Notes: a model not told the origin generated them from the letters alone. A stretch of DNA of 43,317 bases from an uncultured Calothrix sp. (GCA_937973965.1 CALJJQ010000032.1:1-43317); one strand, 5' to 3'; counted from the stretch's first letter, positions 28,506-37,216 are shown. A program made the numbers and translations.

Positions 28506-29561
28506 ATGCAAAAAAAAATTGGAATTTTAACCAGTGGGGGAGACTGTCCCGGATTAAACGCAGTAATTCGCGCCGTTGTCAACCACGCCACCCTCAACTA
28601 TAATTGGCAAGTATTAGGCATTCCCTACGCCACCAAAGGACTATGGTCAGCTAAAGCCATCCCCCTGAAAATACATAGTTTAAACCTACGGGGAATTGAC
28701 CCATTACTCAACATGGGAGGAACAATTCTTGGTAGTATCAACAAAGGCGATACCCTCAATCAAATTGAGCAAATTCTCGCAGGTTATCGCACACTAGCCC
28801 TAGATGCACTCATTGGAATTGGTGGAGATGGTAGCCTCGCCATCTTAAATCAACTTCGCATCGCCGGAAATTGGCAATTTATCGGTATTCCCAAAACCAT
28901 CGATAACGATGTGGCAATTACTGAGCATGTAGTTGGTTTTGATACCACAGTTAATACTATCGTCGAAGCCCTCAACCGTCTCACCTTCACCGCAGCCAGT
29001 CATGACCGGGTGATGATAGTTGAAGTCATGGGACGTAGCGCTGGACATTTAGCACTACATGCAGGTATTGCTGGTGGTGCAGACGTAATTTTAATCCCAG
29101 AAATACCCTACACCATCAAAGGTATCTGTGCGCACCTCCAAGAACTCAGACACAACTGCGATCGCAAATTTGCAATTATCGTTGTTGCTGAAGGCGCACA
29201 AATCGCCGATGATTCAGCCCACACATCCTGTTCCCGACCCAGCTGCGGTATGGGACAATACATTGCCGACGAACTTCGCAGTTGCAGCCATGATCAACTT
29301 GATATTCGTACATCAGTCCTCGGACATATCCAACGGGGGGGTATCCCCTCCGCTTTAGACCGTTTAGTTGCCACAGCCTTTGGCAAAACAGCAGTGGATT
29401 TACTGGCTAATGGGGAAACGGGTAAAATGGTAGCCTGGCAAGCCGGACGGGTAGAAGCCGTATCATTAACGGAAGTTCTTGCCCACAGTCCCCTCCGGGT
29501 AGCCAGCCATCACTATCTAGTTGAAACAGCTCGCGCTCTCGGTATTTATATGGGTTTGTAA
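28506..29561 (+). CDS. pfkA: 6-phosphofructokinase, ATP-dependent type likely
   Basis: Glycolytic kinase making fructose-1,6-bisphosphate. 351 residues with the nucleotide loop SGGDCPGLNAVIR (10-22), GGDGS (106-110), PKTIDND (129-135, catalytic Asp), MGRSAGHLAL (175-184) and PEIPY. Gly109 in GGDGS is the ATP-type residue (E. coli Gly104), while Lys130 in PKTIDND is the residue typical of pyrophosphate enzymes (position 124). This mix is known from actinobacterial-type group III PFKs, which use ATP. A TATAAT at 28495-28500 lies so close to the ATG that, if it is the -10 box, the mRNA would be leaderless. It follows the acetyl-CoA ligase gene by 192 bases, which contain GTAGCGAG...GCGCTACTAC repeats. 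Confidence 0.93.
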   Translation: MQKKIGILTSGGDCPGLNAVIRAVVNHATLNYNWQVLGIPYATKGLWSAKAIPLKIHSLNLRGIDPLLNMGGTILGSINKGDTLNQIEQILAGYRTLALDALIGIGGDGSLAILNQLRIAGNWQFIGIPKTIDNDVAITEHVVGFDTTVNTIVEALNRLTFTAASHDRVMIVEVMGRSAGHLALHAGIAGGADVILIPEIPYTIKGICAHLQELRHNCDRKFAIIVVAEGAQIADDSAHTSCSRPSCGMGQYIADELRSCSHDQLDIRTSVLGHIQRGGIPSALDRLVATAFGKTAVDLLANGETGKMVAWQAGRVEAVSLTEVLAHSPLRVASHHYLVETARALGIYMGL

Positions 29562-29787
29562 TGTAATATTTGCATTAAGCTTCAGGTAAAAAGGGATGAG
29601 CAGCTATCGGTTTACTACTAGGCTTGAGTCGTACAAAAGCGTCAAGAAATTGCGCGATCGCAATTTGATATTCGATTGTTTTGGATTTTTGCCATAAAAA
29701 AACATACATTCAGGGCGATCGCATTTTAATCGTAAATATTAATTGATTGTAAAAAAGTATCATCCTAACTATTCGCTGTTATCCTTC

Positions 29788-30660
29788 TCAATTGGATAAA
29801 TCGTGGTAAATTACTGCTTTTATAGACTGCCAAAAGGGTATTACCAACATTTGTACTACCATCAAACTAATTAATCCAAAGAGGATAAATAGAACGGAAT
29901 CGCGTATAGTTAGCCATCGAATACCTGATGTAGTTAGTTCTAATAATAAAGGTATAAAGGGGATGATGTATGCAGGTAGAACAATTAAGTAAACGCAGAA
30001 TCTGATGGCAGTGATTTGCCAGTGATGATTGCATGATAGTTTTGCACTATGTTGAAGTGAATTTTTTGCGGTCATATTTTCCAGGGCGATCGCAATATCA
30101 GACATCCAGTATTTAGTTGTGATGTAAATATTGATGAAAACAGCGACCGCCAAAAATGCAATGACAGCTAATTTGGCATTTTTGTGAAAAACGATACTAG
30201 TAATTATTCCTGTAACTAATGTCGAAAAAATACAGATGAGCAAGATATATAGTTGATTTCTGAAAAACACCCAAAATCTTTTGTTCTGTTGAAGTGCCGT
30301 TGGGAAATCTTCCCTCACGTTTGCTAATTGTTTGGATGCAATACGACCAATTATGGCTTGTAATCTTAAACCTTTTGTTATGGGGAAAATAGTGAAGGTT
30401 GTAAATAGACTAGATCCAATCAGAAAAATGCTCCAGAAATCCCTAGCTGTTTGTGGACCGTAAGTTTCTGACTTGTCTCCTAAAGATACAGCGATGATAA
30501 ATGTAGTCGAAAGAAAACTAAAATATATGGCAAAAATTAGTAGATAAAATAGGGAGAACCAGAGGAAAGATAATAAGGATATTTGAAGAAAGGTTGTTCG
30601 TCTCAGTCGATAAATTTCATAGGCAGAAAAGATGATTCTGCGAATATTTAATTGGGTCAT
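29788..30660 (-). CDS. Multi-pass membrane protein, unknown function
   Basis: 290 residues with about six hydrophobic segments, for example near residues 26-52, 75-96, 130-155, 160-180, 218-240 and 255-275, and a basic N-terminus (RRIIFSAYEIYRLRR). No transporter signature or named family was recognised. The ATG at 30658-30660 is the start. It faces the pfk gene convergently across 226 bases of A+T-rich sequence that contain two GCGATCGC-type sites. Context gives no clear job. Confidence 0.7.
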   Translation of the reverse strand: MTQLNIRRIIFSAYEIYRLRRTTFLQISLLSFLWFSLFYLLIFAIYFSFLSTTFIIAVSLGDKSETYGPQTARDFWSIFLIGSSLFTTFTIFPITKGLRLQAIIGRIASKQLANVREDFPTALQQNKRFWVFFRNQLYILLICIFSTLVTGIITSIVFHKNAKLAVIAFLAVAVFINIYITTKYWMSDIAIALENMTAKNSLQHSAKLSCNHHWQITAIRFCVYLIVLPAYIIPFIPLLLELTTSGIRWLTIRDSVLFILFGLISLMVVQMLVIPFWQSIKAVIYHDLSN

Positions 30661-30816
30661 GTAGAAATTGTATTTTATGCTTAAAATAGTTATGCTGTTA
30701 GCAAATTATAGTTCATCAACTTATTCTGTTGAGTCATCTAAAATACCTTTGGGGAAAAATTTATTTTTAGGGATTTGCGGCAAATATGGCAGTCAAGATT
30801 ACGGAAAATGATTTCT

Positions 30817-30978
30817 TAGAGGTTGTTTAAAAAGTCATTTTTCATACTTGAATTATCGTTTTTGGGAATGGGGAGTAGGCAATAGGGAGAGACGCGATAT
30901 ATCGCGTCTGTACGGGAGTAAGGCTTTGAACCGAATGATCGGTTACGTTGCGGTTTTATGTTTAATTGCACCTACCTA
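30817..30978 (+). repeat. Dispersed repeat family 3, full copy
   Basis: Left part (30817-30866, TTAGAGGTTGTTTAAAAAGTC...ATACTTGAATTAT...TTTTTGGGA) recurs inverted at 35059-35112. The right part (30884-30978) recurs at 10439-10530. At the joint is a perfect 18-base palindrome GACGCGATATATCGCGTC. The gap 30661-31167 between the membrane protein and histidine phosphatase genes otherwise shows only A+T-rich sequence and a TTGACA at 31033, a possible -35 box. Confidence 0.8.
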
Positions 30979-31167
30979 CTTATAACCCCATATCCAGGGT
31001 CAGGAGGATAGTCAAAATAGTGAAATTAATAGTTGACAAACATCCTCTTACGCTCTGTGGTTAGTTGACTTTTGTTCGCGGTTGGTTTGTCGTATTGTTA
31101 CAGACTAGCTTGGAAGATTGATGGTATGTTCATTCTCAGCAAATCCCTTTCTATCACGATACAAATT

Positions 31168-31806
31168 ATGACTCTCAATTTATACTTTCTACGACACGGA
31201 GAAACTACTTTTAGTCAAAGTGGGAATTTTTGCGGTGAAACTGATGCGGAGTTGACACCGGAAGGTATGCAGATGGCATACAGTTTTGCTGATGTTTATC
31301 AAAAATTAAAATGGGAAGCGGTTTATGTCAGTCCGATGAAACGCACGATCGCTACTGCAAAACCATTGTGTGATGCTATCGGTATGGATATGCAGTTGCG
31401 TAGTGGACTGAGGGAAGGTAGTTATGGGGAATGGGAAGCCAAAAGTAAATCCTTTGCCCAGGAAAACTACTCGGAAAACTATATAAAATGGTTAACAGAA
31501 CCTGCTTGGAATGCACCCAAAGGTGGGGAAACAGCGGTAGATATCGCTAACCGTTCTATGCCGGTGATTGCGGAAATTCAAGAAAAACATCCCCAGGGTA
31601 ATGTGTTGGTGGTTTCCCACAAAGCCACGATTCGGATTATGCTGTGCAGTTTGCTGGGGATTGATTTAGGACGTTATCGCTATCGGGTGAATATTTTGGT
31701 TGCGTCGGTGAGTATGGTTAAATTTGATGTCAATGGTCCGTTGTTAGAAATATTAGGCGATCGCCACCATATTCCGGAGCATATTCGCTCTCGTCCGGGA
31801 ACTTAA
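31168..31806 (+). CDS. Histidine phosphatase family protein (phosphoglycerate-mutase-like)
   Basis: 212 residues with the catalytic FLRHGETTFS (Arg9, His10, Gly11), the Glu of REGSYGEWE and the second His in VVSHKATIRIML, all typical of the branch-1 histidine phosphatase superfamily. Members include cofactor-dependent phosphoglycerate mutase and various sugar or nucleotide phosphatases; this one is shorter than true GpmA, so a phosphatase is more likely. ATG 31168 fits the family N-terminus; the frame is open to 31072, but the extra residues are not family-like. No clear ribosome site. Confidence 0.88.
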   Translation: MTLNLYFLRHGETTFSQSGNFCGETDAELTPEGMQMAYSFADVYQKLKWEAVYVSPMKRTIATAKPLCDAIGMDMQLRSGLREGSYGEWEAKSKSFAQENYSENYIKWLTEPAWNAPKGGETAVDIANRSMPVIAEIQEKHPQGNVLVVSHKATIRIMLCSLLGIDLGRYRYRVNILVASVSMVKFDVNGPLLEILGDRHHIPEHIRSRPGT

Positions 31807-31861
31807 TCAGACGTGAGTTCGATGAATCACAAAGTCTGAAACTCTGATCCAGCAATATTCG

Positions 31862-32042
31862 TATCAAATAAAAGTTTTTAAAAACCTTATAGTCTACTGA
31901 GAATAAAATCAGTAAACTGGGAATAGCCAGTTATTGACTTTGTTCTCAACGTTTGCTGAAGAGTTGACTTAGAGCCGGAACTGAAAAAAATCCTGGATTT
32001 ACAAGGATTCTAGAGCTTAAAGTCCGTCGAATTCACGTTAAT
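31862..32042 (-). repeat. Repeat family 2, inverted copy C
   Basis: Reverse complement begins TTAACGTGAATTCGACGGA and contains GAGAACAAAGTCAATAACTG, then TTTACTGATTTTATTCTCAG and AAGGTTTTTAAAAACTTTTA, matching copies A and B at 8334-8823. The hairpin is best formed here: GAGAA...TAACTGG pairs with CCCAGTTTA...TTCTC. It lies between convergent genes, directly before a perfect 11-bp hairpin. Confidence 0.75.
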
Positions 32043-32058
32043 CAGATTTTGCATTTTC

Positions 32059-32087
32059 GTAGAGACGACCTGTCGAGTCGTCTCTAC
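32059..32087. terminator. Perfect 11-bp hairpin between convergent genes
   Basis: GTAGAGACGAC and GTCGTCTCTAC are exact complements around a 7-base loop. Located between the histidine phosphatase gene and the minus-strand pentapeptide-TPR gene, it could stop transcription from both sides. No long T-tract is present, and it belongs to the GTAGAGACG repeat family, so a purely repeat origin is also possible. Confidence 0.5.
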
Positions 32088-32117
32088 TGTGGGAATCGTT
32101 TTTCCTATTGGTTATGA

Positions 32118-33827
32118 TTATCGGATTTGGATTAACAATTCTCCAACCCGTTTTGCGCTGGAATTGTCGCCCTGCTGAGTGTATAATCTGATTGACATTT
32201 CCCAAGCTTGTCTCGCTGCGGATGTTTGTTTGAGAGCTTGGAGAGCGTTACCCTTGTTTTCGTAGGCTGGTGCATGGTTTGGATGACGTTGGATGACGCG
32301 ATCGCAATCTTTGATGGCATCTTGATATTTTTGACGAGCAAATCGAGCTAAACTTCGTTGGTAGTAAGCTTCCACATAGTTGTTATCAATTTGAATGGCG
32401 TAGTCATAATCTTGGGTGGCTTCTCGGTATTTACCGATGGCGTGTCTTGCCATACCTCGGTTAAGGAATAATTCAGCCCAACGGTGGGAGTGGTCTACAG
32501 CTTTGTCGTAGTCTTGAATAGCTGCGGAATAGTTTTTCAAGGTAAATTGAGCTAATCCACGGGTATGGTAAGCTTTGGCTAGTTTTGGGTCTAAATTCAA
32601 GGCTGTGGTTGCGGTGTTAATAGCCTGTTGATAATCGGCTTGTAATCGGTAAATTTCCGCTTTACCTGCGTAGGCTGGTGCGTGTCTATTATCACTTTGA
32701 ATAGCCCTGTCAAAATCTGCCAGAGCGGCGGAATAATTTTGTTGCTGAGTATAAATTAATCCTCTCCCCGTCAAGGCGATGGGGTTATTACCATCAATTG
32801 CTAAAGCTCGATTGTAATCTGCTAGGGCTGCTGATGTATTCTGGAGTTGGGAGTGAGCAGAAGCTCGTTGGATGTAGGCATTTACGAGTTGTGGATCGCG
32901 ATTTAAAGCTTGATTGAACATGGCGATCGCGGCTTGATATTTTTGCTGTCCCAGTAAATTATTTCCCCATCGCAACCAATCGCTAGCATCGGCAGTAAAA
33001 TTATCTGTGGGAAGGTTATCGCTATCTAAATTTGCTCCTCGTAAATCGGCTGCTCGTAAGTTGACATTGCGCAAATTTGCACCCCGTAAATCGGCATTAC
33101 GAAAATTTACACCTTGCAAATTAGCGTTGTTAAAATCCACATTTCTCAATTTACCATTACTAAAATCAGCATCACGCAAATTGGCAAAACTGAGATTAGC
33201 ACCTTCCAATTCTGTACCGCGAAAATCAAAACCCATCAGGTTTGTACGATTCAAATTGACTCGACGTAAATTGACACCACGCAAGTGTAAATAGCGCAAA
33301 TCCACACCACTTAAATCTGCTCCTTCTAATTGGACATTTTGTAATGCATGATTATCAAATATTGCACCCCTTAATTTGGCTCCATTAAAGCGAGCAAAAT
33401 CCAATCTCGTATTGCGAAAATCTACAGCAGTTAAATCCGCATTGCTAAAATTTGCTGAACGTAAATCTGCACCCCGCAAATCAGCCTGACTCAAATCAGC
33501 AGAGCTAAAATCTGCATGTTCTAAATCAGCTTTATTCAATTCCGCATTAGTTAAATTCGCACTCCTCAAATTAGCTCGACTAAGATTAGTTCTAGTTAAA
33601 TCAGCCCGACGTAAATTAGCACTAGGTAAATCCGCTCCCTGAAGATTTTGTCGGCTGAGATTCGCTCCCCGTAAATCACAGCGACGGCATTTTTTGGTTT
33701 CCAATAATTGTTTCACATGTTCCGGATTTTCTGCCCGAATTGGTGAGATGAATAACAATGGGGAGGTAATGATTAAACTAGTGAAGATGGTAGTAATTAA
33801 TTTTTGTTGGGATAAGCTATAAATCAT
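32118..33827 (-). CDS. Exported pentapeptide-repeat and TPR protein
   Basis: 569 residues. An N-terminal signal peptide (LITTIFTSLIITSPLLFISP, cut near residue 32) is followed by a short segment with KKCRRCDLRGANL. About 40 pentapeptide repeats of A(D/N)LXX type follow (residues about 50-270), which fold as a right-handed beta-helix. Residues about 285-565 carry around eight TPR units with the usual W/Y-G-Y/F-P spacing. Such proteins are frequent in filamentous cyanobacteria and probably act as periplasmic or lumenal scaffolds; no enzyme motif is present. Start ATG 33825-33827. The repeat composition gives long shadow frames on the other strand, which are not genes. Confidence 0.88.
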   Translation of the reverse strand: MIYSLSQQKLITTIFTSLIITSPLLFISPIRAENPEHVKQLLETKKCRRCDLRGANLSRQNLQGADLPSANLRRADLTRTNLSRANLRSANLTNAELNKADLEHADFSSADLSQADLRGADLRSANFSNADLTAVDFRNTRLDFARFNGAKLRGAIFDNHALQNVQLEGADLSGVDLRYLHLRGVNLRRVNLNRTNLMGFDFRGTELEGANLSFANLRDADFSNGKLRNVDFNNANLQGVNFRNADLRGANLRNVNLRAADLRGANLDSDNLPTDNFTADASDWLRWGNNLLGQQKYQAAIAMFNQALNRDPQLVNAYIQRASAHSQLQNTSAALADYNRALAIDGNNPIALTGRGLIYTQQQNYSAALADFDRAIQSDNRHAPAYAGKAEIYRLQADYQQAINTATTALNLDPKLAKAYHTRGLAQFTLKNYSAAIQDYDKAVDHSHRWAELFLNRGMARHAIGKYREATQDYDYAIQIDNNYVEAYYQRSLARFARQKYQDAIKDCDRVIQRHPNHAPAYENKGNALQALKQTSAARQAWEMSIRLYTQQGDNSSAKRVGELLIQIR

Positions 33828-34256
33828 ATTTATATATTTAGACTACATTTAGACAATATCGGATTATGGAAATTCAGATGATTGTAGTTTTAATCCAAAA
33901 TATTGATAATTATAATTCCTACCCAAAATCTAAAATCCATAAATTCATAGTGGCATTTTCGACAACAATGCTAGTCTAATGGCATGGCTTTACCTACGCG
34001 TACCCGTAGGATAATCTACAATCGGATACGATTAAAGAAATAGATGATTATAGGTATCTAATGGTTCCAATTGGTGGGGATAAAAAATAATTGCAACTAC
34101 CATTGATAAATATAATCTTGCCAAAAAAATTATTCTCAATGGGGATAGGGGAAAGAACCGTCGATAAATTTAAAAGTTTAAATATTTTAATGATTTTATG
34201 TGCTACAATTATGAGTTTAAACCAAACTGTTCCGTATCAACTAATTATCCATCGTC
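33828..34256. other. Spacer between the pentapeptide-TPR and CpcT-like genes
   Basis: A+T-rich. Contains a short CAAAATCTAAAATCC heptamer run near 33922-33940 and a worn palindromic repeat (TACCTACGCGTACCCGTAGG) near 33990-34012. A plus-strand frame at 34091-34336 overlaps the next gene out of frame and looks non-coding. Confidence 0.45.
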
Positions 34257-34934
34257 ATGGGGTGCATTTACAATTTTCAAACAAAAACGATTACTTTATT
34301 AGCATTAGCTTGTTCTTGGGAAACACAGTATGTTAGCCATGCTCAAACAGTAAAAACTCCTCATCCCCCTTTGAACCTGCAAGTTGAAGAAGTTGCATCC
34401 CTACTAGAAGGTAAAATGCGGACAGTAATTCCAGCGAAGGGGAATCTGCCAACCACAAGCGTGATTATGATAACCTGTAGAGTCCGCTTGCAAAATCTTC
34501 AAAAGCCTGATTCCATATATCTTTACCAAGAACAAGCTCTGGAAGAAGATTTACATAAACCATACCGTCAAAGATTGTTGGAATTGTCTGCTGATGCTGC
34601 AACTCAAAGTATTCGTTCTCTTGCTTTCAAACCTGATAACCTGGTAGCTTGGGTAAATTTTTGTGACAAACCCTTAGCATCTCGCACGATTTCAGCCAAG
34701 GATTTACAAACGCAGGTGTGTAGTTTGTTTTTACGACGTTATCGAGATGGTTATATAGGTGTAACACCTCCTATTGGTTGTCCTACTAACGTCAGAGGTG
34801 CTGTCCGCAGTACTAATCGGGTGATTTTGCAAAAAAACAAAATGCAAACCTGGGATAGGGGTTATGATGCGAATGGAAAGCAGGTTTGGGGTGCAAGGGA
34901 GGAATCCTATCAGTTTGAACGAATTAGTAATTAA
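34257..34934 (+). CDS. CpcT/CpeT-like protein with a probable signal peptide
   Basis: 225 residues. From about residue 80 the sequence follows the phycobilin lyase CpcT/CpeT family: YLYQEQALEEDLHKPYRQRL, then CSLFLRRYRDGYIGVTPPIG, and a C-terminal TWDRGYDANGKQVWGAREES, which corresponds to the DRG...VWG signature. The N-terminus is unlike cytosolic lyases: residues 8-30 are moderately hydrophobic (TITLLALACSWE) and end in SHAQT, like a signal peptide cleavage site. Lyases attach bilin to phycobiliproteins in the cytosol, so an exported member is unlikely to do that job; some relatives have no known role. The start ATG 34257 lacks a ribosome site. The stop codon abuts a palindromic repeat. Confidence 0.7.
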   Translation: MGCIYNFQTKTITLLALACSWETQYVSHAQTVKTPHPPLNLQVEEVASLLEGKMRTVIPAKGNLPTTSVIMITCRVRLQNLQKPDSIYLYQEQALEEDLHKPYRQRLLELSADAATQSIRSLAFKPDNLVAWVNFCDKPLASRTISAKDLQTQVCSLFLRRYRDGYIGVTPPIGCPTNVRGAVRSTNRVILQKNKMQTWDRGYDANGKQVWGAREESYQFERISN

Positions 34935-34935
34935 T

Positions 34936-35112
34936 AATTCGTAATTTGTAATACCCGCTACGCGGGAAGCAAGCTACGTAATAGCCTACGGCAAGCGGCA
35001 ACGCTTCGCTTACGTACGAGAGTACAGACGCGACATGTCGCGTCTCTTCCTGCTCCCAAAAACCATAATTCAAGTATTAAAATCGACTTTTAAAACATCC
35101 TCTAACCTCTAA
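34936..35112. repeat. REP-like palindromes followed by inverted family 3 repeat
   Basis: 34936-35018 has AATTCGTAATTTGTAATACC, the CCCGC-TAC-GCGGG hairpin, GAAGCAAGCTACGTAATAGC and CTACGGCAAGCGGC, as at 40960-41057. It is followed by a perfect palindrome AGACGCGACATGTCGCGTCT (35025-35044) and then the inverted left part of family 3 (35059-35112; AAAAACCATAATTCAAGTAT). Composite of two repeat families directly behind the CpcT-like gene. Confidence 0.8.
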
Positions 35113-35218
35113 GGGAGATTTTAATTTTTAAATTATGTTGAGCAGTGGATTTTTACTTACTATTGTAGCCAGAATTTGCCTATGATATTCAGGACATAAA
35201 AAGTATTGATTAACACAA

Positions 35219-35932
35219 ATGAAATTCTCGCCTACAAAAATATTTTTAACTTGTCTGAGTAGCTTTTTGGTATTATCTTTATTTCCTATCCATACTCTAG
35301 CTCAAACTAATTTAGTTGCCGAAAGATTGGGTTTAAGCTGTGAGAAAATTCTCAAAATGAAGACAGACAAATGGAGTGAGTATTACACTCAAAGAAAAAG
35401 ATTTTCTGAAGCTGATCAAAATATTGCTTTTGTTGTGTATGGAGATTGTCATCAACAAAGAAATAACTCCTTAGCTAAAAGACTTTCTCCGGTTCAAAAT
35501 CAGAGGATTGCTAGGTATCGTAAGTTATTTAGGGATTATCGAGTGGCTTCGGAATATTTGACAATGGCTTATGCTGGTGGAGGGACTTTATATGCTCATC
35601 TGGCTGTACGGGGGGTAGTGATAGATGAAGAGATGGTTGAGAAAATTATTAATTTATATTTGCAGGGTAATCGGAGAAATATTGGTTTAGATCAGCAACT
35701 GCGTGCTAGTATCAATCGTATTCGCAGGAAATTGGAAGTAGGGAATCCTCAAACAGCAAAAAATCGAGCTATATTAGCTGAATGGAATACGCAAAAACAA
35801 GCAAATACTGAATATGGGAATATGCTGCGTAGTTTGAATGGGATTGAGGCAATGTTAAAACAGGAACGGCAAGATGTTGGTCGGGTGATTCTTCAATATG
35901 TGGATAAATCTACTAATCCGCGCTATTTTTGA
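35219..35932 (+). CDS. Exported protein of unknown function
   Basis: 237 residues with a clear signal peptide (KIFLTCLSSFLVLSLFPIHT, cleavage after LAQ). The mature part is charged and helical, with two Cys (LSCEKIL and YGDCHQQ) about 40 residues apart that could form a disulfide. A conserved-looking stretch YLTMAYAGGGTLYAHLAVRG lies mid-protein. No named family was recognised. It is on the same strand as the exported CpcT-like protein, with a repeat array between them, so cotranscription is uncertain. ATG 35219 lacks a strong ribosome site. Confidence 0.75.
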   Translation: MKFSPTKIFLTCLSSFLVLSLFPIHTLAQTNLVAERLGLSCEKILKMKTDKWSEYYTQRKRFSEADQNIAFVVYGDCHQQRNNSLAKRLSPVQNQRIARYRKLFRDYRVASEYLTMAYAGGGTLYAHLAVRGVVIDEEMVEKIINLYLQGNRRNIGLDQQLRASINRIRRKLEVGNPQTAKNRAILAEWNTQKQANTEYGNMLRSLNGIEAMLKQERQDVGRVILQYVDKSTNPRYF

Positions 35933-36269
35933 TGTTTAAAATTAGGGATTGCTGAAAAATTAGATAAGTGGGTGTCAATAATTATCACTTGCTTATGGTT
36001 GCTCTAAAGCGCAACTACGAGCCAAATTATAAAAATACTCATGAATGTAGAATCCCCTCTCTAGCGAGACGCTCACGCAAACGGCTAAGGGCAGGGGAGT
36101 GTCAATACAACTACCTTTAGACATAGAATATCACTTAGAACTTCATCAATATGATCCCTGTAGTTATAACTAGAGATACACCCCTTTAATCCCCGCTTAT
36201 TTGTATGCTGATGGTCATTCAAAGCAAATAAATTAACTTTTTACACGAAAAAATTGGGATGTCTATCTC
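35933..36269. other. Spacer upstream of the SDR gene
   Basis: No gene. Contains worn dispersed repeat pieces (GCTCTAAAGCGCAACTACGAG near 36000, related to 28440-28480, and CTAGCGAGACGCTCACGCAA near 36061). No clear promoter was assigned. Confidence 0.4.
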
Positions 36270-37079
36270 ATGAGAGGATTAAAGGGGAAAACAGCCTTAA
36301 TTACAGGTGCAACATCAGGAATTGGACAAGCGATCGCGATTCGACTTGCTCAGGAGGGTTGTCATGTCGCGATTAATTACCGTCGTAATCCGGAATCTGC
36401 GGAGGATACCCAAACAAAAGCGATGGAAAAGGCTTGTAATCAGCTGGAAAATTGTGGTGTGCGATCGCTGCTTGTCCAGGGGGATGTGTCCCAGGAAGCT
36501 GATATCATCAGGATGGTGGAAACTACCGTCGAGAAATTGGAGAGTTTGGATATTTTAATTAATAATGCGGGAATTCAGACCGAAAGTCCCTCCCATGAAG
36601 TAGAAATGACAGATTTCGATCGGGTGTTAAATGTAAATCTGCGTGGAGCTTTTCTGTGTGCGAGGGAAACGATTAAGCATTTATTAGCCACTAATCGTCC
36701 GGGTGTGATTATTAATATTTCTAGTGTGCATGAAATTATACCTAGACCCTTCTATGCTAGTTACTCTATCAGTAAGGGGGGAATGGGTAATTTAACCAAA
36801 ACCCTAGCCTTGGAATATGCTCACCAGGGAATCCGTGTCAATGGGATTGCTCCTGGTGCAACAGTGACACCAATTAACGATGATTGGACAAATGACCCGG
36901 AAAAACGGGCTGTGGTGGAAAGTCATATCCCGATGGGAAGGGCGGGAACTACGGAGGAAATGGCGGCGGCAGTAGCATTTTTAGCATCGGATGAGGCTGC
37001 CTATATTACTGGACAGACTTTATTTATTGACGGTGGTTTGACCCTGTATGCAGACTTCCGTGAAGCTTGGTCTGCGTAG
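36270..37079 (+). CDS. SDR family glucose 1-dehydrogenase-like oxidoreductase
   Basis: 269-residue short-chain dehydrogenase/reductase. The NAD(P) fold motif TGATSGIG lies at 12-19, NNAG at 98-101, and the catalytic Ser152, Tyr165, Lys169 in SSVHEIIPRPFYASYSISKG. The SVHE.IP.P...Y.ASK stretch and the C-terminal YITGQTLFIDGGLTLY resemble bacterial glucose 1-dehydrogenases, which oxidise beta-D-glucose to gluconolactone. The neighbouring GH63 glucosidase and SMP-30 lactonase support glucose as substrate, but SDR specificity is hard to read from sequence. Start ATG 36270. Confidence 0.85.
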   Translation: MRGLKGKTALITGATSGIGQAIAIRLAQEGCHVAINYRRNPESAEDTQTKAMEKACNQLENCGVRSLLVQGDVSQEADIIRMVETTVEKLESLDILINNAGIQTESPSHEVEMTDFDRVLNVNLRGAFLCARETIKHLLATNRPGVIINISSVHEIIPRPFYASYSISKGGMGNLTKTLALEYAHQGIRVNGIAPGATVTPINDDWTNDPEKRAVVESHIPMGRAGTTEEMAAAVAFLASDEAAYITGQTLFIDGGLTLYADFREAWSA

Positions 37080-37216
37080 GTGAGGGGAGTATGGGGAAGA
37101 CATGCTCATATCAGAATTTTCGCCAAATGGTATCGGATATGGGGTTTTGAGCGTAGATATCTGTAACACCAAACAACTATAAAAAACCCGATTTCATCGA
37201 ATTTGTTAATTCAAAA

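Noticed and set aside
33007-33294. 95-codon plus-strand frame within the pentapeptide-TPR gene
   Set aside because: A shadow of the pentapeptide repeat; its Leu/Lys/Arg-rich periodic sequence mirrors the repeat on the other strand.
34091-34336. 81-codon plus-strand frame overlapping the CpcT-like gene
   Set aside because: It overlaps a better gene in another frame and has no family character; a frameshifted N-terminus was considered but the joined protein makes no better sense.
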